A DNA stretch of 64,000 nt from Bacteroidia bacterium (GTDB lineage: Bacteria > Bacteroidota > Bacteroidia > Chitinophagales > Chitinophagaceae). Shown here piece after piece: positions 31,987 through 40,142 of this stretch (position 1 is the first letter of the stretch; each line of letters opens with the position of its first letter). The position numbers and the translations under genes are program-made. The DNA lies in contig JAUIBA010000003.1 of NCBI GenBank assembly GCA_030427635.1, forward strand, positions 124,001 to 188,000, in the 5' to 3' direction. Under the pieces are notes generated by a model. That model was given only the letters and a program-made list of their open reading frames with translations. It did no database searches and was not told the origin of the DNA.

Positions 31987-31994
31987 CAAAAGTA
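31987..31994 (-). promoter_or_regulatory. -7 element of GlmU-like/nadB operon
   Basis: Minus strand TACTTTTG, full match to TAnnTTTG, 20 nt before the chosen ATG. Confidence 0.6.
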
Positions 31995-32042
31995 AGCCAA
32001 CTGAATGACACATACGTACAGCCTGCGCATGGTAGAAATAAG

Positions 32043-32066
32043 AAAGCCGCACAATTGTGCGGCTTT
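32043..32066. terminator. Palindromic terminator after L31 gene
   Basis: AAAGCCGCACAA/TTGTGCGGCTTT is a perfect 24-bp palindrome; on the minus strand it is followed by CTTATTTCT. It separates the L31 gene from the GlmU-like promoter. Confidence 0.8.
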
Positions 32067-32088
32067 AAAATATTTGCAGTTAGAATTA

Positions 32089-32340
32089 TTATGCTTTTTT
32101 CGCGTAACGCTTCTTGAACTTCTCGATACGACCGGCAGTATCCACGAATACAGATTTACCAGTGTAGAAAGGATGTGAAGTGTTTGAAATTTCGACCTTT
32201 ACTACGGGATATTCATTACCGTCTTCCCAGATGATTGTTTCCCTTGTAGGTGCTGTAGAGCGTGTGATGAAGGTAGTCTCATTAGACATGTCTTTGAACA
32301 CTACGAGACGATAAGCTTCCGGATGAATTCCTTTTTTCAT
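32089..32340 (-). CDS. rpmE2: 50S ribosomal protein L31, type B
   Basis: The 83-residue product fits L31 type [41 protein letters not shown] and the basic [11 protein letters not shown] end. No CxxC zinc motif is present, so it is the zinc-independent form. It binds the 50S/30S bridge. Its leader contains a hairpin that could be regulatory. Confidence 0.95.
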   Translation of the reverse strand: MKKGIHPEAYRLVVFKDMSNETTFITRSTAPTRETIIWEDGNEYPVVKVEISNTSHPFYTGKSVFVDTAGRIEKFKKRYAKKA

Positions 32341-32356
32341 ATTGTTATGTTTTAAA

Positions 32357-32374
32357 GCATGGATTTTGCCATGC
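32357..32374 (-). promoter_or_regulatory. Leader hairpin of L31 mRNA
   Basis: GCATGG-ATTTTG-CCATGC gives a 6-bp stem between the promoter and the start codon of the L31 gene. Autoregulation by a ribosomal protein is possible; no known L31 leader motif is recognised. Confidence 0.35.
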
Positions 32375-32388
32375 GGTCATTAAGGGTG

Positions 32389-32396
32389 CAAAGGTA
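32389..32396 (-). promoter_or_regulatory. -7 element of L31 gene
   Basis: Minus strand TACCTTTG followed by CACC, a canonical Bacteroidota -7 element about 50 nt before the ATG. Confidence 0.7.
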
Positions 32397-32446
32397 GGAG
32401 ATTTTATTTAAAAAAGAACAATTTTATGTGAGTATCCAGGTGCGGC

Positions 32447-33055
32447 TCATTTTACCACTCCGGCAGGTGCCAGCCCTGTATTGTTCATAAACATTTTTAC
32501 CGCTATGGCCAGCAGTATAACCCCAAAGAATTTACGTACCACCAGAATGCCGGATGGCCCCAGCAGTTTTTCTATGAAATTTACAGAACGTAGTATATAA
32601 TATATAATGACAAGGTTAATGAGGATAGCAAGCAATATATTGACAAACTGATAGGTAGCCTTGAGCGACATAATTGTAGTGAGTGTGCCGGAGCCTGCAA
32701 TGAGCGGAAACGCAATCGGTACCAGTGTACTGGACTTGGTATCGGCATCGGGCTTGAAAAATTCCAACCCCAGTATCATCTCCAGTCCCAGAATGAAGAT
32801 TACTATAGAGCCCGCTATGGCAAATGAGTTTACATCAACACCCATGAACTGCAGCATCTGCTCCCCTACAAGAAGGAACAGCACCATAAGCCCACCCGAT
32901 ACCAGGGTAGCCTGCATGGCATTAATATCGCCTGTTTTTTTCTTGATGCTGATGATAATAGGTATGGAGCCCAGCATATCTATCACCGCAAAGAGCGTAA
33001 ATGTGACAGTGACCATCTGCGAAATATCAAGAAAGCCGGAACCTATACCTTGCAT
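32447..33055 (-). CDS. MarC-family integral membrane protein
   Basis: The 202-residue product has six membrane helices and MarC features: TLFAVIDMLGSIPIIISI near the start, LEMILGLEFF, and LVPIAFPLIAGSGTLTTIM around residues 110-130. The family is of uncertain transport function; the old link to multiple antibiotic resistance has not been upheld. The start is set at MQGIGSGF; an upstream ATG in frame gives 7 more residues. Confidence 0.85.
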   Translation of the reverse strand: MQGIGSGFLDISQMVTVTFTLFAVIDMLGSIPIIISIKKKTGDINAMQATLVSGGLMVLFLLVGEQMLQFMGVDVNSFAIAGSIVIFILGLEMILGLEFFKPDADTKSSTLVPIAFPLIAGSGTLTTIMSLKATYQFVNILLAILINLVIIYYILRSVNFIEKLLGPSGILVVRKFFGVILLAIAVKMFMNNTGLAPAGVVK

Positions 33056-33132
33056 AGCGGTGCAATATACTATCAATTAACGGTCTTTATTGGCTATCTT
33101 CTATTACTTTTACTGTTCAAAATCATTATCAA

Positions 33133-34380
33133 ATGTCTATAGCAGATTATACACATACAGTTGCAGAAAGATTCATGCATTACGTACAGTTTGATACCCA
33201 GAGCGACCCTGAATCGCCTACCCAGCCTTCTACCGAAAAGCAGAAGGTACTGGGGCTGTTGCTGCTGCGCGAACTTCATGACATGGGCCTGGAGGCAGAG
33301 CTGGATGTACACGGATATGTGTATGCTACTATACCTGCTAATACAGAAAAGGAAAATGTACCTGTTATCTGTTTCTGCTCACACGTGGACACTGCACCTG
33401 ACTGTAGTGGTGCCGATGTGAAACCCATACTGCATAAAGCATATAATGGCAGCGATATAGTATTGCCCGATGATAACTCTGTGGTGATAAGCACAAGGGA
33501 GCATCCGTACCTGAGGGAGCGTATAGGAGACGATATCATTACCGCATCAGGCAAAACCCTGCTGGGTGCAGATGATAAGGCTGGTGTAGCCATTATTATG
33601 GACCTGGCCGCCTATCTGAATGACCATCCGGAGGTGAAGCATGGTAAGATAAGAATACTCTTTACCCCTGACGAGGAGATAGGTCGTGGTGTGGCTGCTG
33701 TGGATATGGAAAAGCTGGGAGCAGACTTTGGTTATACACTGGATGGTGGTGAGCGCGGCCATCTGGAGGGAGAAACTTTCTCGGCCGATGCCGCAACTGT
33801 TACTTTCAACGGTATCAGCGCTCATCCCGGCTATGCCAAGGATAAGCTGGTACATGCCATTAAGGTAGCATCGGCATTTGTAAATAAACTGCCGCGCAGC
33901 GAATGGAATCCGGAAACTACTGAGGGTATGCAGGGGTTTGTGCATCCTGTAGCTATACAGGGCGGCCTGGAGCAGGCTACTGTACAGTTTATAGTACGTG
34001 ATTTTGATACCGCAAAACTGGCAGAGCATGAGCAGCGCCTGATGAAAATAGCAGAAGAAGCTGTGGCAGAGTTCCCGGGCTCGTCCATGACATTCACAGT
34101 AAAGGAGCAGTATCGTAATATGAAAGAGATACTGGATACCTGCCCGCATGTAATGGATAATGCAGAAGAGGCATATGTGAGAGCCGGCCTTAGAGTACAG
34201 CGCATGAGCATAAGAGGTGGCACTGATGGCTCACGTCTTTCTTTTATGGGATTGCCATGTCCTAACATATTTACCGGAGAGATGGGCATACACTCAAAGC
34301 AGGAGTATGTGAGTGTACAGGATATGGAGAAGGCGGTAGAGGTACTGGTGCATCTGGCACGTGTATGGGAAGAAAAATAA
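33133..34380 (+). CDS. pepT: Peptidase T (tripeptide aminopeptidase)
   Basis: The 415-residue product has the M20B layout: FCSHVDTAPD around residue 80 (first metal His and Asp), LLGADDKAGVA near 144 (bridging Asp), PDEEIGRG near 180 (catalytic Glu) and a central dimerisation/lid domain, ending in FTGEMGIHSKQEY with the last metal His. It releases the N-terminal residue of tripeptides in the cytoplasm. Length is normal. A 7/8 -7 element TACTTTTA lies at 33105-33112. Confidence 0.93.
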   Translation: MSIADYTHTVAERFMHYVQFDTQSDPESPTQPSTEKQKVLGLLLLRELHDMGLEAELDVHGYVYATIPANTEKENVPVICFCSHVDTAPDCSGADVKPILHKAYNGSDIVLPDDNSVVISTREHPYLRERIGDDIITASGKTLLGADDKAGVAIIMDLAAYLNDHPEVKHGKIRILFTPDEEIGRGVAAVDMEKLGADFGYTLDGGERGHLEGETFSADAATVTFNGISAHPGYAKDKLVHAIKVASAFVNKLPRSEWNPETTEGMQGFVHPVAIQGGLEQATVQFIVRDFDTAKLAEHEQRLMKIAEEAVAEFPGSSMTFTVKEQYRNMKEILDTCPHVMDNAEEAYVRAGLRVQRMSIRGGTDGSRLSFMGLPCPNIFTGEMGIHSKQEYVSVQDMEKAVEVLVHLARVWEEK

Positions 34381-34432
34381 TAATATGGCAATATGCGTTT
34401 ATTACATTTAGGTGTACGCAAAACTTATCTCC

Positions 34433-35008
34433 ATGAAAAAACTACAGTCAATCTATCTGGGGCTGTTATTGCTCCTGGTTGCTGGTTGTGTAAAAGAAAA
34501 TGTACATGACGGCGGGCCTGATCCCGGGCCCCCAGCATATTATTTTTCTTTTGGGCTCAATGGCAACAGTTATAATCTGAATTCAGAGATTCCGCAGTAT
34601 GTCTCCATGTACACCGATGAGGCCGGAGGGTATCAGGTAGGTGGTGCTACCCTTGAGCCTTCTATGGGGTTAAGGCTCCGTTGGCCAGCTGGTCATGTTG
34701 TGTCCGAATCTGATGTTTTAGGGCTGAGAGGGAAGGTGCTTTACTTTAATGATACAGATATTCACCCATCACTGATATTTGACCTTTCTGTTACGTCACC
34801 TACCTGGTATTCCGCAGATACGGGCTCCGCAGCCTATAGTGTAAATATTACTGATGTTACACGTTTGGGGGCTGATACTACTATTTATGGAACTGTAGCT
34901 ACCTATATAATTACTGGTTCCTGTACGGCGCTCATGTATCAGGGAGGGAGTAAAGCGCCTCTTAATGATGGACGGTTCCGTTTCGTTATTTCCCGCAGAG
35001 ATGATTAG
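34433..35008 (+). CDS. Lipoprotein of unknown function
   Basis: The 191-residue product has a lipoprotein signal (MKKLQSIYLGLLLLLVAGC, Cys at 19), a Gly/Pro/Asp linker and a beta-rich domain (YYFSFGLNGNSYNLNSEI, GLRLRWPAGH). I do not recognise a family. The stop overlaps the convergent folP stop codon by 3 nt, so there is no space for a terminator between them. A longer frame upstream adds only 7 residues before the signal. Confidence 0.75.
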   Translation: MKKLQSIYLGLLLLLVAGCVKENVHDGGPDPGPPAYYFSFGLNGNSYNLNSEIPQYVSMYTDEAGGYQVGGATLEPSMGLRLRWPAGHVVSESDVLGLRGKVLYFNDTDIHPSLIFDLSVTSPTWYSADTGSAAYSVNITDVTRLGADTTIYGTVATYIITGSCTALMYQGGSKAPLNDGRFRFVISRRDD

Positions 35009-35829
35009 TGCAGGTAGCTATGTAGTTTTATTACTTCCATTGCTTCTTTTACATCATGCACCCGCAGTATAGATGCACCCTGCTGCAGTGCCACCATATT
35101 GAGTGCTGTAGTCCCGTTCAGTGCATGCTCTGGTGATACATGAAGCGGACGGCATATCATGGACTTTCGGGAGAGCCCGGCCAGTATGGGGCATTTGAGC
35201 GATGCCAGCAGGCTCATATGCCCCAGCAGCTCGTAGTTATGCGCCACAGTTTTGCCAAATCCGAACCCCGGGTCTATGATGATGTCTTTGATGCCTGCTT
35301 CCCGGCACTTCTTTACTTTGCAGGTAAGATATCTTTTTACTTCTGCCGTTACATTGTGGTAGGAGGGGGCTGCCTGCATGGTTTCCGGTGTACCCTGCAT
35401 ATGCATTAATATATATGGCACATCCATAGCTGCCACAGCGGCTATCATATCTTTGTCTATATCGCCTGCGCTTATATCATTTACTATGTCAGCACCGGTA
35501 GCTATTGCTTCCCGTGCGGTAATGGCATTATAAGTGTCTATAGACAGCCATGCATTGGGAAATCTGTTTCTGATGGCTGCAATAACGGGTATAATACGTC
35601 TTAGCTCTTCTTCCGGCGATATAAGCTGCTGGCCGGGACGTGTACTGGCACCGCCAATATCCAGTATGGCAGCGCCCTGTTCCAGCATTTTCTCTGCTAT
35701 ATGTAGCAGGCCGTCGGCATCACTGCTGCGTCCTTTATTGTAGAAGCTATCGGGGGTAGCATTAAGAATACCCATTACTACGGGAGTATCCAGTGCCAGT
35801 ATGCGGTTTTTGCTATTTAATGTATTCAA
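35005..35829 (-). CDS. folP: Dihydropteroate synthase
   Basis: The 274-residue product has the DHPS signatures: VMGILNATPDSFYNKGR at 18-34, GAAILDIGGASTRPG near 53, and the pterin-site DPGFGFGKT around 187-195, with a final RVHDV. It joins 6-hydroxymethyl-dihydropterin diphosphate with p-aminobenzoate in folate synthesis and is the sulfonamide target. Length is normal and no motif is missing. Confidence 0.95.
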   Translation of the reverse strand: MNTLNSKNRILALDTPVVMGILNATPDSFYNKGRSSDADGLLHIAEKMLEQGAAILDIGGASTRPGQQLISPEEELRRIIPVIAAIRNRFPNAWLSIDTYNAITAREAIATGADIVNDISAGDIDKDMIAAVAAMDVPYILMHMQGTPETMQAAPSYHNVTAEVKRYLTCKVKKCREAGIKDIIIDPGFGFGKTVAHNYELLGHMSLLASLKCPILAGLSRKSMICRPLHVSPEHALNGTTALNMVALQQGASILRVHDVKEAMEVIKLHSYLH

Positions 35830-36029
35830 GGTATGGTAGGTATTGAGTTATTTTTATGTGTAAGATGCAAACTGCCCGGCATATTGCTTCGTAAATCAAT
35901 GTTAAAAAAGGGCCTTCAAATGTAAGCAGAAGCAACTTTATGACGCTATGCGGCATTTATTAACCATCAATAACTATAGTGCTTTCGGATAAATCGTTAA
36001 TTTCACGCATCGTTTTTTAGCTTACTACA

Positions 36030-37142
36030 ATGAAAATTATCATCTGGATTCTTCGGGTAGCAGTAGGTCTGCTTTTTATATTCTCTGGTGTGGTAAAGGC
36101 CAATGATCCTTTGGGCCTTACTTACAAAATGAATGAGTTTTTTGAGGTGTGGAACATGGGCTTCATGACCAAATACACACTGGGTATGTCGGTAATGATG
36201 ATTGCGTTTGAAATCATTTCCGGTGTAGCAATGATAGTAGGTAATGTGTTCCGGCTGTATGTGACCCTGCTGTTGTTACTCAATATTTTCTTCACTTTCC
36301 TTACCTGGTATGCACTTACCTCCGGAAAAATAAAGGAATGCGGTTGCTTTGGCGATTGTATCAAGATTTCCAATACAGCAACTTTTTATAAAGATGTGAT
36401 ACTTACCGCTATTGTCCTTTTCCTGTTTATATTCCGCTATCGTGTTTTCCCGCTGTTTAACCGTAGCGCTATCAATGCGGTAATAGTAGGTTTAGCTGCG
36501 GTATTTGCATTCGGGTTTCAGTGGTGGACATTGAACCACCTGCCGGTAAAGGATTGTCTGCCTTACAAAGTAGGTAATAACATAGCTGAAAAAATGAAGC
36601 CCGGCCCTGATTATAAAGAGGCAGTGTTCACTACCATGTTTGTTTATGAGAAGAATGGTGTGAAGCAGGAGTTTACCCAGGAAAATTATCCATGGAAAGA
36701 CCCCAGCTGGAAGTTTGTATCCAGCAACACTGTGGAGATAGAGCCTGCAGTAGGGCTACCAGAGATACATGACTTTGTACTCACTGATGCAAATGAGAAT
36801 GATGTTACAGACAAGATACTTTCAGATAAGGGCTACACTTACATATGGTTCCTGCGTGAGCCGGAAAAGGCTAATACAAAAAAGCTGGATGACTTGAAGG
36901 CACTGATACTGAAAGCACAGGAGCAGAAGATACCTTTCTATGTAGCCTGCTCGGCAGGAAGAGATATATGTGAAACATATCAGGAAGCATGGGGCATGAC
37001 ACATGTACCATTCCTGATACTGGATGGCACAGCCAGCAAAACGGCTATGCGTACCAACCCAGGTCTGATGCTGATAAAAGAAGGAACTGTAATACAGAAA
37101 TGGGGCTTCCTGGACTATCCTAAAGAGCTGGTAGCCCAGTAA
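36030..37142 (+). CDS. DoxX/MauE-like membrane protein with thioredoxin-like C-terminal domain (BT_3928 type)
   Basis: The 370-residue product has four N-terminal membrane helices of the DoxX/MauE kind (VGLLFIFSGVVKANDPLGLTYK) with a KECGCFGDCI motif at about 107-116, then a fifth helix and a soluble thioredoxin-like domain from about 230 (FVLTDANENDVTDKILS, FLREPEKANTK). The C-terminal domain lacks CxxC; its cysteines (ACSAGRDIC) are spaced differently. The family (BT_3928-like) is conserved in Bacteroidota; a redox role is inferred. Confidence 0.8.
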   Translation: MKIIIWILRVAVGLLFIFSGVVKANDPLGLTYKMNEFFEVWNMGFMTKYTLGMSVMMIAFEIISGVAMIVGNVFRLYVTLLLLLNIFFTFLTWYALTSGKIKECGCFGDCIKISNTATFYKDVILTAIVLFLFIFRYRVFPLFNRSAINAVIVGLAAVFAFGFQWWTLNHLPVKDCLPYKVGNNIAEKMKPGPDYKEAVFTTMFVYEKNGVKQEFTQENYPWKDPSWKFVSSNTVEIEPAVGLPEIHDFVLTDANENDVTDKILSDKGYTYIWFLREPEKANTKKLDDLKALILKAQEQKIPFYVACSAGRDICETYQEAWGMTHVPFLILDGTASKTAMRTNPGLMLIKEGTVIQKWGFLDYPKELVAQ

Positions 37143-37168
37143 GTACGTAAAACAGCTTTGTTTATATG

Positions 37169-37196
37169 ACGCACTCCCGTTCGGGAGTGCGTTTTT
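37169..37196 (+). terminator. Intrinsic terminator after DoxX-like gene
   Basis: ACGCACTCCCG-TT-CGGGAGTGCGT, an 11-bp perfect inverted repeat followed by TTTT. Confidence 0.85.
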
Positions 37197-37198
37197 CG

Positions 37199-37209
37199 TT
37201 GATAATCAA
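37199..37209. promoter_or_regulatory. TTGATNATCAA palindrome upstream of metal efflux operon
   Basis: TTGATAATCAA, the same palindrome as near the DUF4402 genes, lies about 32 bp before the -7 element, a position used by activators. Confidence 0.3.
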
Positions 37210-37240
37210 TTAATTAACATTCTGTTTTGAGACAGATAGT

Positions 37241-37248
37241 TAGGTTTG
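37241..37248 (+). promoter_or_regulatory. -7 element of metal efflux operon
   Basis: TAGGTTTG, full match to TAnnTTTG; 10 nt before the GTG start of the first gene. Confidence 0.6.
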
Positions 37249-37258
37249 TATCCTGTCT

Positions 37259-37633
37259 GTGCGCCGTTTAATGGTATATATCGTCCTGTTTATGCATGTA
37301 AATACTTACATGTTCTTCCCCATGATAGATGAGCAGGATGTGTATGAGGCATCAGGTGTGCAGAAGGATGATATCAACAGTCTTATAGAGTATATAGACC
37401 AGGTAGTACTGGGACATCATGACGATACGCCGGAAGATGAGGATGATGACCAGGCTCATTTCTATCATCTCAAAGCACCTGTAAGTTATGTAGTGAATAC
37501 AGAGGCTCAAATGCCTGTCATAAATGGTGCGCCATTTGAAATACCCGTTGTCGTAAAATATGGTACAGATGCTGTACCTCAGATACGCGATGGTGTACAT
37601 GACATTATTACCCCTCCTCCTGACAATTGTTGA
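37259..37633 (+). CDS. Small acidic protein at head of metal efflux operon
   Basis: The 124-residue product starts at GTG (MRRLMVYIVLFMHVNTYMFF) with one hydrophobic segment; an ATG at 37271 is an alternative. The middle is very acidic (HHDDTPEDEDDDQAHFYH) with several His, suited to cation binding. Similar small proteins precede CzcCBA-type genes in other Bacteroidota, to my memory. Role unknown; a periplasmic metal buffer is possible. Confidence 0.7.
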   Translation: MRRLMVYIVLFMHVNTYMFFPMIDEQDVYEASGVQKDDINSLIEYIDQVVLGHHDDTPEDEDDDQAHFYHLKAPVSYVVNTEAQMPVINGAPFEIPVVVKYGTDAVPQIRDGVHDIITPPPDNC

Positions 37634-37727
37634 TTACTTCTTCAATAGCGATATGTCTGTGATGTAACGCTGATTTCTTATGCTGGCCCATTACAGGGCT
37701 GATTTTTCACGTCACAATTCAACTTTT

Positions 37728-38993
37728 ATGAATAGCTATGTTCGCATAGCAGGCATACTGTGTCTGCTGGTGCGTATATATGTGCTTCCTGCCTGTGCGC
37801 AGGAGCGGGTACCGCTTACCATAGCGGCTGCCGACCAGCTTTTTCTCAGTAATAATCTGGATATACTGGCGGCACAATTAAACATTTCTGCACAAAAGGC
37901 TGCCGAAATACAGGCCCGGCTCTACCCTAATCCAGTGATAAGCGGAGAGCTGAATGCATGGGATCCGGAAAACCGGCGTGTATTTAATACCGGCAGTGCC
38001 GGTGAGAAGATACTGACGGCAGAGCAGCTGATAATATTAGGTAGTAAACGCCGCAATGAGATAGAGCTGGCAAAACAGAGTACAGCTGTTGCAGCGTTGG
38101 AACTGGAAGATTTGCTGCGGGGGCTAAGGCAGCAACTGCACAGCAGTATGTACTCCGTATATTTTGATGAGATAACTCTCACACGGTATGATATACAATT
38201 ACAGATGCTGGATACTCTTATAGCGGGTTATACCACACAGGTACAGAAGGGTAATATTTCGCCACGGGAGTTGGTACGCCTTAAGGCTGTGTATCTGAAC
38301 CTGAATAATGAAAAGACAGAGTTACTGCAGGCGCTTGCAGCAGAGCAGCAGACATTGAGATTGCTGCTGCGGCAGGGCAGTGACATTATGCCCGTGGTAA
38401 CGGCCGATAGTATCGCTCACTTTCGCAGGTTGCCGGCATCAGACTCCTTGCTGGAAGAGGCGCTGCAGCACCGGCCCGATCTGAAAATAGCAGCACTGAA
38501 TACAGACATAGCAGCGCTGAATCTGAAATATCAGAAAAGCCTTGCCATACCTGATCTTACTATTGGTGGTGGTTACGACCAGGCCGGTGGTGCATTTGCC
38601 AATCAGGTGAACCTGACGCTGGGAATGCCGCTACCGCTATGGCATCGTAATCAGGGCAATGTAAGGGCTGCGCGCACACAGATAGAGCTGGCAGGCATCA
38701 GACAGGAAATGAGCCGTAATATGATAACTGCAGAGGTAACCACGGCATATAGCAATATGGCACGCTCACTGGCAGAGTACAGAAAGTCTCAGCAGATGTA
38801 TAATGCCGACTTCAGAGAAGTATTCAGTGGTATTGCCGACAATTTCCGTAAACGCAATATTTCCATCGTAGAGTTTGTGGACTTCTTTGAATCCTACGTG
38901 AGCAGTGTGGCAGCTATTAACCGTATACGTAAGCAGGTGGCGCTATGTGGCGAGCAGCTGAATTATGTAACCGGAATAGCGGTATATGAGTAA
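37728..38993 (+). CDS. TolC-like outer-membrane efflux channel (CzcC-type)
   Basis: The 421-residue product has a signal peptide (cut near CAQ) and the OEP repeat pattern of TolC/CzcC: two helical hairpins with LNISAQKAAEIQARLYPNP and LNTDIAALNLKYQKSLAIPD as equivalent repeats. It forms the outer-membrane exit duct of the efflux pump encoded next. The ATG at 37728 is chosen because the signal sequence begins there. Confidence 0.85.
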   Translation: MNSYVRIAGILCLLVRIYVLPACAQERVPLTIAAADQLFLSNNLDILAAQLNISAQKAAEIQARLYPNPVISGELNAWDPENRRVFNTGSAGEKILTAEQLIILGSKRRNEIELAKQSTAVAALELEDLLRGLRQQLHSSMYSVYFDEITLTRYDIQLQMLDTLIAGYTTQVQKGNISPRELVRLKAVYLNLNNEKTELLQALAAEQQTLRLLLRQGSDIMPVVTADSIAHFRRLPASDSLLEEALQHRPDLKIAALNTDIAALNLKYQKSLAIPDLTIGGGYDQAGGAFANQVNLTLGMPLPLWHRNQGNVRAARTQIELAGIRQEMSRNMITAEVTTAYSNMARSLAEYRKSQQMYNADFREVFSGIADNFRKRNISIVEFVDFFESYVSSVAAINRIRKQVALCGEQLNYVTGIAVYE

Positions 38994-39041
38994 TGCATCG
39001 CAAAGTCAATTCAGATTATAAAAAAACAAAAAGACGATAAA

Positions 39042-40124
39042 ATGAACAGATATTTCATGATAATATGCCTTACCGCAATCGTGCTGGTACAGGCTTGTAA
39101 GCCACGGCCTGTAGCCGTTGCAGAGCAGCATTTTGCATTGACAGATACAATGCTGGCACATACTGATTTTGCAAAGGCAGGTCTGCAGCAGGTTACTGGT
39201 AGCCTGAAACTGTATGGTAAAATTACTGCCGATAACAGCCGGCAGGCGCAGGTGTTTCCTGTGGTGGGAGGCAGCATTACCTCTGTAACAGCAGAGCTGG
39301 GCGATTATGTAAAACAGGGGCAGATACTGGCAGTGATACGCAGCGGAGAGATAGCCGAGTATGAGCGCCAGCGGCAGGATGCTGTAAATGATGTGGCCAT
39401 TGCAGAAAAGAACCTGCAGGTAGCTGAGGATATGTATAAAGGCAAGCTCACATCAGAGAAAGATTTGCTGACAGCACAGAAGGAGCTGGAAAAGGCAAAA
39501 GCATCTTTGCAGCGCATCAATGAAGTGTATAGCATATACAGCATAGGCAAAGGCGCTACCTATAATGTGGTAGCACCTATAAGCGGCTTTATTATAGACA
39601 GGAATATTACACAGAACATGCAACTGCGAAGTGATAAGGGAGAGAGTATGTTCTCAATAGCTCAGATAGATGAAGTATGGGTGGTGGCAAATGTGAATGA
39701 GTCTGACATAAGCCGTATCAGTCAGGGAATGGAGGCAGAGGTACGCACCATCAGTTATCCCGGTAAGGTATTCAGGGGAAAGGTAGACCGGATATTCAAT
39801 GTGCTGGATGATAACACACGCACTATGAAAATACGCATCAGTATTCCCAACGCCGACTTGCTGCTGAAGCCTGAAATGAGTGCAGTTGTATCATTGAAAA
39901 TACGGGAGCAAAAGGAACTGGTAGCTATACCATCATCGGCAGTGATATTTGATAAGAGCCGAAACTGGGTAATGGTATATCAGGACCGTGAACATATTGA
40001 GACCAGGGCTGTAGAGGTATATAGCCAGAATGGGGATACCGCCTATATAGAAACCGGTCTGCAGCCGGGAGAAACAGTGATTTCAGAAAACCAGATGCTC
40101 ATATATGATGCTCTGAATGATTAA
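39042..40124 (+). CDS. Periplasmic adaptor (membrane fusion) lipoprotein, CzcB-type
   Basis: The 360-residue product has a lipoprotein signal (MNRYFMIICLTAIVLVQAC), a lipoyl-like hairpin (about 75-95, VTAELGDYVKQGQILAVI), an alpha-helical hairpin (100-160), a second lipoyl part (YNVVAPISGFIIDRN) and a beta-barrel. It bridges the inner-membrane RND pump and the outer-membrane channel. It is 48 nt after the channel gene and 18 nt before the pump gene, in one operon. Confidence 0.88.
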   Translation: MNRYFMIICLTAIVLVQACKPRPVAVAEQHFALTDTMLAHTDFAKAGLQQVTGSLKLYGKITADNSRQAQVFPVVGGSITSVTAELGDYVKQGQILAVIRSGEIAEYERQRQDAVNDVAIAEKNLQVAEDMYKGKLTSEKDLLTAQKELEKAKASLQRINEVYSIYSIGKGATYNVVAPISGFIIDRNITQNMQLRSDKGESMFSIAQIDEVWVVANVNESDISRISQGMEAEVRTISYPGKVFRGKVDRIFNVLDDNTRTMKIRISIPNADLLLKPEMSAVVSLKIREQKELVAIPSSAVIFDKSRNWVMVYQDREHIETRAVEVYSQNGDTAYIETGLQPGETVISENQMLIYDALND

Positions 40125-40142
40125 CCCTAAAACCTGAGATAC

